Source: Legionella saoudiensis (lineage in GTDB: Bacteria; Pseudomonadota; Gammaproteobacteria; Legionellales; Legionellaceae). Taken from it: a stretch of DNA of 37,548 bases. The position numbers and the translations under genes were made by a program. The notes below the pieces were generated by a model, which saw nothing but the letters and a program-made list of their open reading frames with translations, had not been told where the DNA came from and did not search any database. Where the stretch lies: contig NZ_LN901319.1 in NCBI RefSeq assembly GCF_001465875.1, positions 1-37,548 of the forward strand, written 5' to 3'. Each line of letters starts with the position of its first letter. Position 1 is the stretch's first letter. Below, one piece after another: positions 8,803 through 16,977 of this stretch.

Positions 8803-10357
8803 GCTCTCCCATAAAAAAATTCTCATCCTCGATTGCCAAACAACGGGGATGCACCCAAGCACCGGCCAGTTATTGCAAATAGGCTGGAGTCTCTTTGACC
8901 CGACCTCATTGCCTGTTCCTGATATTCAAAAGCGGACCCTCAAACTCAATGAAGAGCTAATACCGAACAAAATAAAAAAAATGCTCCATCTCACTGCAAC
9001 AGATTTAGAACACAGCACGGAATCTCACAAAGTATTTAATCAATTGCAACAGGCATTAAATGAACTCGGAGCTGAGCCCATCGTCATTGCGCATTATGCG
9101 CAATTTGAAAAAAGCTTTTTAAAGCAGTTTTATTTAGAGCATGCGCAAACAGACGAGTTAAATTTTAAATTATTCTGCTCGCAAAAAATTGCGAAACGCC
9201 TCTTACCCCAATTGCCGAGCCATAACTTAAAAGCAATTGCGGGGTATTATAAATGGCCCAGTACGCCAAAAAATGAAATCCTCTCGCATGTGTCCATGAC
9301 TGTCTATGTGTGGCAACAGCTTTTGCCCCAACTTCATGCCGCCAATGTATCCTGCTATTCAAGTCTTGAACGCTGGTTAGCGCGCAAACCCTCGGAAAAG
9401 AATGTTCATCGTTATGAATACAACATTGAGCGGCTCGACAGGCTAAATCTTTCGGTAAAACCCGGGATTTATCGCATGCTGGCTGAAGACGGGACGATTT
9501 TATACATTGGAAAAGCAACCTCGTTAAAAGCACGCGTGAATTCCTATTTTCGCGGGGTTAAAAATCGAGACCGCCGCAAATTAGAAATGCTCGCTCAAGT
9601 TTGGGACATTCAAACCATTGAGTGCGATACCCCCTTGGAAGCAGCCTTACTGGAATCGGATGAAATAAAAAAATGGTCACCACCTTACAATGTGTTACTC
9701 ACATTAGAGCGCCCAAGCCTGATTTTTTATAACCGTGAGTACACTGAATTATCCAAACTCAGAGACTCCACCTACCTTAATGGCCCCCATAAACCTCAGG
9801 ATGCACTAAGCTGGTTAATGGAATTAATTCATGCGCTAAAAAACCATGAAGCAATGAATTATGGAGAAGAACACCTTAGCGCGGAGCAACTAAAAAATGC
9901 CTGGCATCTTTTTTTAACAACCCACCATTTCGAGCATGTCATCCTGCAGCAACACGGCATACGCTCCTGCCTCGTCATGGGCTACACTCTATTAAAACAA
10001 TTTGAACGAACTTATGGAAAAGGCACTTTTCAAAAATGGTGGGCAAATGAAAAGAAGCAAAACCCCGAAGAGGAATTGTCTTTAGAAGAACGAATAGCAC
10101 GAAAAATGGCGCGCATTTGTTTACGTGCGGCAGAGGCCCGGCGTAAAAGCAAAATGATTTCACGCTTATATAATTCCACCTTAATGATTCAATCATCGCA
10201 AAAAAGAATAACCGTAGTGAATGGAGCGCTTCTTAATTCAAATTCAATGCCTTCTGAAACCAAAGAGCCACCGGCTTTCGAACTATACCACTATGATCGA
10301 CTATCTATTTTACTCTCCGCCTTAAATAACAAAACAGTGACCTTGATTTCTGCCTAG
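8795..10357 (+). CDS. Degenerate DEDDh exonuclease domain fused to GIY-YIG (UvrC/Cho-like) nuclease
   Basis: The product is about 520 residues from the ATG at 8795, which has AGAGGGA 10 bases upstream and overlaps the previous stop as ATGACTGA. An in-frame GTG at 8789 is the alternative; numbering here uses that longer form. Residues 10-185 have the DnaQ-type exonuclease fold: ILDCQTTGM, AHYAQFEKSFL, then EILSHVSMTV. The usual metal ligands are mostly altered: D15 is kept, but D-x-E reads D-x-Q17, the second Asp is E107, and the last Asp after H167 is absent. The C-terminal part has an intact GIY-YIG core: GIY (226-228), YIG (239-241), R249 and E289. DnaQ-Cho fusions are known in other bacteria and cut on one side of a lesion. 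Here the exonuclease half is probably structural. Confidence 0.85.
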   Translation: MTELSHKKILILDCQTTGMHPSTGQLLQIGWSLFDPTSLPVPDIQKRTLKLNEELIPNKIKKMLHLTATDLEHSTESHKVFNQLQQALNELGAEPIVIAHYAQFEKSFLKQFYLEHAQTDELNFKLFCSQKIAKRLLPQLPSHNLKAIAGYYKWPSTPKNEILSHVSMTVYVWQQLLPQLHAANVSCYSSLERWLARKPSEKNVHRYEYNIERLDRLNLSVKPGIYRMLAEDGTILYIGKATSLKARVNSYFRGVKNRDRRKLEMLAQVWDIQTIECDTPLEAALLESDEIKKWSPPYNVLLTLERPSLIFYNREYTELSKLRDSTYLNGPHKPQDALSWLMELIHALKNHEAMNYGEEHLSAEQLKNAWHLFLTTHHFEHVILQQHGIRSCLVMGYTLLKQFERTYGKGTFQKWWANEKKQNPEEELSLEERIARKMARICLRAAEARRKSKMISRLYNSTLMIQSSQKRITVVNGALLNSNSMPSETKEPPAFELYHYDRLSILLSALNNKTVTLISA

Positions 10358-10415
10358 TTATTACTTCCCTCAATTTATTCTTGGCGCAGGAGTCAGTACT
10401 CATTACGGTGACCCA

Positions 10416-11483
10416 TTAGCACCAATCGAAGAGCGGCAACTGAATACCTTCATGAATGTGGTGCTGCTTTAATTTAATCCCAATCCCCAGCAATCGTACC
10501 GGCATATTCTTTCTTAAAAATCCCTCATGAATCAGCTGACTGAACACGGCCACATCAAGTCGCTCATGCACCATCTCCACGGTTGTTTGCTGAAAATCGC
10601 TAAATTTTAATTTAACAAACACATTATGGATGCCTAAGGGACCTGCTCGTTCAATACGCCCCTCCAAGCGCGTCATTAACTCAGGAAGTGCGGCAATACA
10701 GGTGCTGACATCAGGTAAGTCCTGTAAATAAGTTTCTTCCACGCTAATGGATTTGCGAATGCGTTCGGGATTGACCAGGCGCTCATCAATCCCTCGCGCC
10801 AACTCATACAGCCGATGCCCCATAATACCGAACGCACTGACTAAATGCTTCAGCGAGTAATAGTGTAAATCCCCGCAGATTTGAATGTTTAACGCATGCA
10901 GCTTTTCCTCTAATTTAGGCCCCACACCAAAGAGCTTACGCACCGGCAAATCCACCATAAAAGCCGCCACCTCCTCAGGCTTAATCACCTTCTGCCCATT
11001 GGGCTTGTGCCAATCGCTCGCAATTTTTGCCAAACTCTTATTGGGTGCGATGCCCGCACTGGCGGTTAATTGCCGTGAGTTAAAAATTCGCGCTCGGATT
11101 TCTTGAGCAATCCAGGTGGCACTCCCTTGGCACTGGCTTGATTCAGTCACATCCAAATAGGCCTCATCTAAAGACAAGGGCTCAATCAAATCAGTGTATT
11201 CGGCAAAGAGTTCCCGAATGTACTCACTTTCCTGCCGATATACCTCCATACGCACCGGACGTAAGATGAGGTTGCGACACAGCTTATGTGCCTTGGCGGT
11301 AGGCATTGCTGAGCGCACCCCGAAGGCGCGTGCCGCGTAATTACACGTCGCAATCACTCCTCGCCGGTCAGCCTCCCCACCGACTGCAATCGGTCAATGC
11401 GCAAGTTCTGGAAAATCACGCATCTCAATTGCGGCATAAAAGCAGTCCATATCAATGTGGATGATTTTGCGCAGAGAGGCCAT
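10416..11483 (-). pseudogene. dinB (DNA polymerase IV), second copy, interrupted by one stop codon
   Basis: Read from the ATG at 11483 this is a full-length dinB (355 codons) with the catalytic [10 protein letters not shown] start and the SLDEAYLDVT acidic pair. It ends QLPLFDWC, which keeps a beta-clamp-binding motif. A single in-frame TGA (11394-11396) follows ELAH, where the intact copy at 16978-18072 reads ELKNRA; one C-to-T change in CGA would explain it. A restart inside the gene would lack the N-terminal catalytic aspartate. The rest of the frame is intact, so the loss looks recent. It sits 5 bases after a umuC tail, the same gene order as the intact cassette. Confidence 0.85.
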
Positions 11484-11488
11484 GCGGA

Positions 11489-11875
11489 TTAAACTCCATC
11501 GCCACAATGCACCTGAGGCACATCCGTCCAGCGGGTGGTATACGCGGGCGACTTAAGCTCAGCGCGCATCGCCCAGGGCTTGGAATAGCCTTCAGCCCGA
11601 GCGACCACCCCTTTCGCCACATCTGCGGGCTCAACTCGTCGAGTTGCTTTATCAATTTTAATCGTACACCCAAAATAATCGTCCTGCCCTGGCACCATCC
11701 CAAAGCGATAATTAGAACGTGCTTGATTGATAAGACCCGATTCAGGCCAAAGATTATAAAGTTCGGCGTCCATATGGCGGAAACGTTCATCAATTTTTTG
11801 ACAACACGTACGCCCTTTAAGGGTTTTATCGCATATCCAGCCCAAATTGGCAATGGAATCCATTAAGCCATGCAA
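11489..11875 (-). pseudogene. Chimeric fragment: endA central part joined to umuC tail
   Basis: The 128-codon frame has two parents. Codons about 17-94 (11827 to 11594) match residues 101-177 of the endonuclease I encoded at 22085-22822: CCQKIDERFRH, AELYNLWPESGLINQARSNY and TRRVEPADVAKGVVARA. From codon 95 on, [19 protein letters not shown] and TTRW match the last 33 residues of UmuC at 18074-19336. The endA part lacks the catalytic histidine and signal peptide, and the umuC part lacks the polymerase core. The join at an alanine codon looks like illegitimate recombination. The dinB pseudogene follows directly. Confidence 0.85.
11821..11856. repeat. 35-bp dispersed repeat, copy 1
   Basis: The stretch from GGGTTTTATCGCATATCC to ATTGGCAATG matches 15920-15955 in the same orientation with about two mismatches over 35 bases. 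Here it abuts the endA-derived end of the chimera, so it may mark the edge of the segment that brought endA sequence in. Confidence 0.6.
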
Positions 11876-11989
11876 AGAGTAATGTTTAAATCATATCGTA
11901 TTTTTATGGACCCTATGTACAAGGGGAGTGTTGTTTAATAATAGTTAATATATCACTAGGTGTTCTTGCAATATAATCTGGTTTGTTCT

Positions 11990-12555
11990 TTACAGTAGTT
12001 GCTTCTGAGTTAATCCCCATGTAACAGCTATGTTGCACTTCCTAGCTGAGTCACGGGTTTCATCTCCGACATAAAATGTCTGAGATGAGTCCATTTTATA
12101 AGATTTCGTGAGTTTTTTTAGTATGTGTTTCTTACCAAAATAGCTGGATTCTGCATGAATAAAATCAAATAAATGTCCAATTTTATGAATTTCAAGCCAT
12201 GAGATTACATTTTCAGAGGAATTTGAGGTCAATATTCCCAAGGAGCAATTGGGATGGAACTCTTTTAGTACTTCTGGAAGTTTCATAAAAGTAGATAAAA
12301 AGGGAGTTTGCGGATGCATTCCCGCGTGTGGCGTAATACAGCCGGAAGCCGATAAAAAGGAATTTTTAAATATTTTATAACTTCGCCGGATGTTAAATCT
12401 TTTAATCCGTCTATTTCATCCTGATTTATTTTTCTAAAATTAAATTGATCGGCCAAAAGAATTAGTTTTTGAATAGCGGTAGAAAAACTGTCCGCTAAAG
12501 TGCCATCAAAATCAAATATTATATTCATTGGTTTATTTTTCATTTTATAAACCAT
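11990..12555 (-). pseudogene. HAD-family phosphatase, frameshifted
   Basis: The 5' half (12555 to about 12310) encodes MNIIFDFDGTLADS, the HAD motif I with its nucleophilic DxDGT. The 3' half, in another frame (12319-11990), encodes ILTSNSSENV (motif II), a lysine-rich helix and FYVGDETRDS (motif IV). The halves join at CIRK / PQTPFLSTF, where one indel breaks the frame. Joined, they give a phosphoglycolate phosphatase-like hydrolase of about 190 residues. Both halves keep catalytic motifs, so decay seems recent; a sequencing error cannot be excluded. The likely start is one of the ATGs at 12543 or 12528. Confidence 0.75.
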
Positions 12556-12592
12556 CGAATTTGTTAATTATTGTATCATGTATTTCCCGTTT

Positions 12593-12826
12593 AAGAAGGT
12601 AAGATTTGAATGATAAATATTTTCCATAGCCCAAATGCGTTCCAATAATTTTCTGAATAGGTACGCCTAATTGGTAAAGATGTATTATTTTTTTCCCTGT
12701 CTTTATCATACATAGATGCCTGGATTACTCCTTTTGGCTTACCAAGTTTAATGCCTTTAGCCACACGTGCACGTAACCTTCCTTTGTACGCTCTGAAGTA
12801 AAATCTCTTTCTAGCTCGGCAAGCAT
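12593..12826 (-). pseudogene. Serine recombinase/resolvase C-terminal remnant, two frameshifts
   Basis: Three reading-frame pieces join into a resolvase: MLAELERDFTSERTKEG (from 12826), then LRARVAKGIKLGKPKG and ASMYDKDREK in a second frame, then IIHLYQLGVPIQKIIGTHLG in a third. These are the E-helix end and helix-turn-helix DNA-binding domain of small serine recombinases. The N-terminal catalytic domain is absent, as the sequence changes upstream of 12826. At least two single-base indels are needed. It is a relic of a mobile element near the rearranged region. Confidence 0.8.
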
Positions 12827-12907
12827 GGAAAAATAGTAATACGCACCTTATTGGCAATACTGTTTTTAGCTGCGGGATTTAAGTCCTGGCGCGAAACTGG
12901 ACCATAC

Positions 12908-13189
12908 CTAAGCTTTATTGCAAAGCTGGCTTTGGGCTGTAACTTGGAGCTTTGCTTTCATCCGGATTTCATCTGTTCCTACGGAAAAGCGGGTTTTTCG
13001 GTATACGCTAACTTTTGCTACTTGTTGTGCTTCCAGAAAAAGTGTTGCGGCGGGGTTTTTGCCGTTCTGCTTGTTTAACATCTTCTGTCGAAGGAGTTGG
13101 TGCCAATGAGGTAGGTTTGTCCAGTAGTGCCTGTATATTGATTTTAAGGAACGCTCTACATGTTCGGGAATGGGTGTATAGTGTGTCAT
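12908..13189 (-). CDS. Hypothetical protein, 93 residues
   Basis: An ATG at 13189 opens a frame with an ordinary, soluble composition (THYTPIPEHVERSLKSIYRH at the start, basic overall). I do not recognise a family. No clear ribosome binding site is seen. It sits directly upstream of the recombinase remnant on the same strand, so it may belong to the same decayed mobile element and could be truncated. Confidence that it is expressed is low. Confidence 0.4.
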   Translation of the reverse strand: MTHYTPIPEHVERSLKSIYRHYWTNLPHWHQLLRQKMLNKQNGKNPAATLFLEAQQVAKVSVYRKTRFSVGTDEIRMKAKLQVTAQSQLCNKA

Positions 13190-13264
13190 GAAAATTAAAA
13201 AAATTCTTTACCTTTTTTCTTTTTTAAGCAGTCCTATGGAGCACGGATTAAGCAAGAAGTGTAA

Positions 13265-13292
13265 TTGATATCAATGCCTCATGTGATAAAAT
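13265..13292 (+). promoter_or_regulatory. Sigma70-type promoter upstream of the 806-residue protein
   Basis: TTGATA (13265-13270) and TAAAAT (13287-13292) lie 16 bases apart, and the ATG is 33 bases further on with GAAGG (13313-13317) before it. Confidence 0.5.
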
Positions 13293-13324
13293 ACAAGTCA
13301 TAAATAACAAATGAAGGCCTCTCA

Positions 13325-15745
13325 ATGAAGCTTCCCTTAAAAGAGCCCCTATATCCAAGCTATATTTACATTGATGCGCAAAATACTGTTCATATATTCA
13401 TGCCTGTGGTCAGCGGCACGTCCATAGGATTGGATAATACGTGTAAGTCAGTCTATGCGATGAAAGAGTTCTTTGGCAAAGGGGATGTGAGGACTAATCC
13501 TAACACCATAAAAAAGGTGTTAGTGGATTACCGTAATGCCTTGGAAGATGATTTGCACTGGGTTGGAATCAATGATGCCTTAGCCCAACAAAAAAGAGAA
13601 CGATTGGCACAGATTACTACTTATTTAAAGGTGGTTGAGCGTTTAGAGCAATCCAAGGAGCTAGATACCCTAAAGCCTTTGAGTGCACGCTACCCAAGGC
13701 CATTGGAGGTGATGCTGCAAGACCGAGAAAGGTCTAATCTCCATAGCATGATATTGAGGCCCACGACTCAAGATGCCTATCTTCGCGCCGAAGCAGCCAG
13801 GCCTTTCTTTTCTGTGGCACATGACAGCGAGTCATGCCAGAGATTTGAGACGACCTCTGCGTTACAACAAGCACTCATTACTGTATACCAAGCCTTACAC
13901 TTTAGCGTTCAAAACGTGAAATCTCAATTATTCGAACGGGTCTTGGCTAAGCCTTTCGACCATTCTAATTTTGAACTTCTGAAAACGCATCTGGATGAAG
14001 AAGCCAAAGCCTTACTGGGCCCAGGAATTGATTTTAATAAAGATTCTTTTGGCCATGTTGTGGATAAAACATATCTAGATGAAGTAATATTGCTGGGTGA
14101 TCCACTCACACCTGAGATGTACCTTGATTCCTTGTTTGATGCTTGTGCTCCCGGGTTCTTAGAGACGTATATGGAGTCTCCATTTAATCGGTTAACCAGG
14201 CCAGAGCAATGGTCTATTGCCACTCAGTTTTTATTAGGGATAACCAGTTTTTATGCGGTCACCCAATTTAGAATGAGTTCAGACGTCAATTGGGGTAGGT
14301 TACTGGATGATAATCCCGAATTAAGCCAATCACTTGCTCAAACCATGGCTGCTGCCCAACAAAGTAAACAAAGCCCGGAAGAGGCCTTGCTGCATTGGAT
14401 AAATACACAAAGCGACCAATTCGGATTAAATGCTCCTCTAAGTACAAACGACATCCAAGCCATTAAACATGATTTTGCCCAGCGCTATGTACAAATCCAA
14501 GAGTCCCCTCACTTTGATGAGTTTTTCTTATTAAACGCCCAAAACAAAGGGGCTTTTGTGGTGCATCAAGGTTCTATGTGCGCAAGTCTTGCGGAGTTTG
14601 CCAGCTCAAGCCTGTTTGATTTGCCTCCAGACCTATACGCATTTCTTGAGCGGACTTGTAAGGCCATGAAGTCTCTGGATGCCATTGAAATCCCTCATCA
14701 AAACCCCTGGGTTCAGACCAGTATTGAGCTTGATTTGTCTTCAATGGATTCCCCTCAATTGCAAGCCTTGTATGACCAAATTACGACTTACAAAGATCCC
14801 GCATTAAAAAAACACCTGCTGCAGGAATTCAAACAGGAAAGGCCTGACTTCAAGCCTCAAATAGATGCTAAGCAGTTCTTACAGCGAGTGGCTTATGGAG
14901 AACAAGACCAAGCAGAGGCCTTGCTCAAAGAAGATGCCGATAGAGCGCAAGAACTGCTAAGGATAAGCCGCATCTCGTTTACAGACTACTCAGGAAGAAC
15001 CTTTACCTGCAGTGCCTATGAGTATGCCTATTGGGCTAAAGATACCCATATGCAGCGCATGTTGGAGAAGTATATGGATGCTAATACTGGGGTTGTTATG
15101 CTCAAAAGGGTTCAAGCCATGGAGGAGCTGATTCTAGGGCCTGGATTATTTAAAGAACCCAGGGGCTTGGTTTACACCCAGAAAGGTAAAGAGTATCGCA
15201 GTGTCCATTTTGATTTAAATCCCTTGAAGAACGCATTGAAGGAATATATTCAGGCGTATGATGAAATCGCTAAGGAAACTGATACTGATTGGGAGGTTTT
15301 GGATAAGATTTGGCTAAAGGTAGGTTTAGCTCAAAGAGAGGTGCCAGCTCATATCGCACACGAATATTGCCATCCTAATCGCTCATTTGAGGATATATCT
15401 AATAATCTTAATTTATTAGATGCGTCAAGGCCTGAAAATCTGACGCGGCAGCTTAAGTTTTATCTTAATGGGATACACTCCTATGATTTTTGGTTTAGCC
15501 CTAATTCTTATTCTATTGATTCGGGTTTGGGATTTCCATTTGTAATAGTCAGGGCGATGCGAGGTGCGGCCGTGCGGATGCGGGGTGGGGGTAGGGTGGC
15601 ATCCTTAGATTTGGCGGCTATAGAAGCCATTGAGAAAGTAAGAACAGAAGACCTTAAGCAGTCTATTGTCAATCTTGAATTATCATTAAGCTTGCACGCG
15701 ACCCTATCTTACAATGATGTTAGTCAATCCTCAACAGCCCCTTAA
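13325..15745 (+). CDS. Large Legionella-type effector candidate, 806 residues
   Basis: The protein is soluble, with no signal peptide or membrane segment. About residues 517-590 contain an ankyrin-like helical unit (FLQRVAYGEQDQAEALL, then TDYSGRTFTCSAYEYAYWAK and DTHMQRMLEKYMD). I know this pattern from many Legionella proteins regarded as Dot/Icm effectors. The N-terminal 480 residues are alpha-helical and unrecognised. The C-terminus carries an Arg/Gly-rich patch (AMRGAAVRMRGGGRVAS) and a Ser/Thr-rich end. It is monocistronic, with its own promoter, and sits among decayed genes. A secretion signal cannot be proven from sequence. Confidence 0.7.
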   Translation: MKLPLKEPLYPSYIYIDAQNTVHIFMPVVSGTSIGLDNTCKSVYAMKEFFGKGDVRTNPNTIKKVLVDYRNALEDDLHWVGINDALAQQKRERLAQITTYLKVVERLEQSKELDTLKPLSARYPRPLEVMLQDRERSNLHSMILRPTTQDAYLRAEAARPFFSVAHDSESCQRFETTSALQQALITVYQALHFSVQNVKSQLFERVLAKPFDHSNFELLKTHLDEEAKALLGPGIDFNKDSFGHVVDKTYLDEVILLGDPLTPEMYLDSLFDACAPGFLETYMESPFNRLTRPEQWSIATQFLLGITSFYAVTQFRMSSDVNWGRLLDDNPELSQSLAQTMAAAQQSKQSPEEALLHWINTQSDQFGLNAPLSTNDIQAIKHDFAQRYVQIQESPHFDEFFLLNAQNKGAFVVHQGSMCASLAEFASSSLFDLPPDLYAFLERTCKAMKSLDAIEIPHQNPWVQTSIELDLSSMDSPQLQALYDQITTYKDPALKKHLLQEFKQERPDFKPQIDAKQFLQRVAYGEQDQAEALLKEDADRAQELLRISRISFTDYSGRTFTCSAYEYAYWAKDTHMQRMLEKYMDANTGVVMLKRVQAMEELILGPGLFKEPRGLVYTQKGKEYRSVHFDLNPLKNALKEYIQAYDEIAKETDTDWEVLDKIWLKVGLAQREVPAHIAHEYCHPNRSFEDISNNLNLLDASRPENLTRQLKFYLNGIHSYDFWFSPNSYSIDSGLGFPFVIVRAMRGAAVRMRGGGRVASLDLAAIEAIEKVRTEDLKQSIVNLELSLSLHATLSYNDVSQSSTAP

Positions 15746-15919
15746 TATTCACCCCTGTTTTTAGGAAGTAGTTCGGCTTTATGTTCATGTTATGAATATG
15801 ACGCCTATTGAATTGAACTGGCTCACTAACCAGTCCTTTATCCCTCTCAGTTTTTTCTAGTCATTCTAGATGAGGATTAAGGGGGTTGTGTATGACCAAA
15901 GACATCGATAGCACGCATT

Positions 15920-15955
15920 GGGTTTTACCGCATATCCAGCCCAAACTGGCAATGA
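15920..15955. repeat. 35-bp dispersed repeat, copy 2
   Basis: It matches 11821-11856 in the same orientation with about two mismatches. No endA or umuC sequence follows here. It is the only recognisable item in the 232-base gap after the 806-residue gene. Confidence 0.55.
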
Positions 15956-15977
15956 ACTAAATATGCTTCAAAAAATT

Positions 15978-16440
15978 TTAGTTAAACTCAAATTGGAAAC
16001 TTGATTCTTGAAGTGTTTTGCTTCCAGCACCTTGAGAATCAGGATTTGATCTGCCAAATAATGTTTGAGGTGTAGATATAAGAAGTGCTGCCAATTTTGA
16101 TTCGTTCAACTTCATTTGTTCCTCGGTAATAGAAGAGTCCTCAGGTGCAAATTTCTTAGCTTGGCTAAGAGCTTCTTCAGCCTTCTCCCATTTTTTCTCT
16201 AATCTATAAGCACAAGCAATATTTAACCATGCATCCGCAATTTCTTGTTTATCTTCTGTTTTTTCCAAGATGGACGAAAAGTACTTTCTTGCTTCAGGGT
16301 AACAATCCTGTTTAAAAAAGAGACACTCCAATTTGATTAATGACAATAAGGTGTTCTGGATCAAAATACATTGCTTCTAAATAAGTTTTTTGTATTAATG
16401 CACTTAATAAAGCGCCAACGCTAAGTGGAAATGAAAACCT
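15978..16440 (-). pseudogene. TPR-repeat protein remnant, frameshifted and 5'-truncated
   Basis: From 16364 down, the frame encodes tetratricopeptide-like helices: CYPEARKYFSSILEK, then DAWLNIACAYRLEKKWEKAE and EALSQAKKFAPEDSS, ending FQFEFN. A second frame just upstream encodes the preceding TPR half: YLEAMYFDPEHLIVINQIGV then SLF. The two join at a run of six A (plus strand, about 16315-16320), a typical slippage site. Further upstream the frame has a stop and no start codon, so the beginning of the gene is gone. TPR proteins are protein-interaction scaffolds; the partner is unknown. Confidence 0.65.
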
Positions 16441-16486
16441 CCTTTTATTTGTAAGAGAGTTTTACCCATTTAATTTTCATCACATT

Positions 16487-16888
16487 ATGGATAATCACAC
16501 AAGGAACCATGCGCGTTGTTTTCCCCGTGTAGGTCCTTCTTTCTATGCAGTAGAAATAGCAATGACAGCTGAAGATTTTGACAAGGCCATAAAAACTGGA
16601 AACTACCTTTTGATTAGAAAAAAAATTACAGGAGTTATCGAGAATATACAAGGGCTGGATGTAGAGGAAAAAATAAGGAACACGTGTATTATTAAACATA
16701 AATATAATTTTAGAAAAAAATACGAACTGAATCATATACGATATGGGGCGCAAGTGGTTAATAGCAAAATCCAATATGATGAAAATAAACCACTCCCTGC
16801 TCCAAATCTTAACGTGTTGCCTAATTCAGAAAACAGAGACTCTTCGTTACCTGCATTATCAAGACCGATGTGCGCCTATAAAAAATAG
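16487..16888 (+). CDS. Hypothetical protein, 133 residues
   Basis: The frame from the ATG at 16487 gives a charged soluble protein with a central helical, Lys/Glu-rich stretch (MTAEDFDKAIKTGNYLLIRK) and a Pro/Asn-rich C-terminus. It reads more like protein than the opposite strand, but no Shine-Dalgarno sequence is seen and I know no family. The true start could be the internal ATG of MTAEDF. It may be the 3' part of a larger lost gene. Confidence 0.4.
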   Translation: MDNHTRNHARCFPRVGPSFYAVEIAMTAEDFDKAIKTGNYLLIRKKITGVIENIQGLDVEEKIRNTCIIKHKYNFRKKYELNHIRYGAQVVNSKIQYDENKPLPAPNLNVLPNSENRDSSLPALSRPMCAYKK

Positions 16889-16977
16889 ACACACGAAAAC
16901 TCTCTTTAAGTGGTGACGCTAAGTTCTTTTAAGCATCGTTTGCATTGGAGAGCCACGTAAGTGGACTTCTTCATTTG

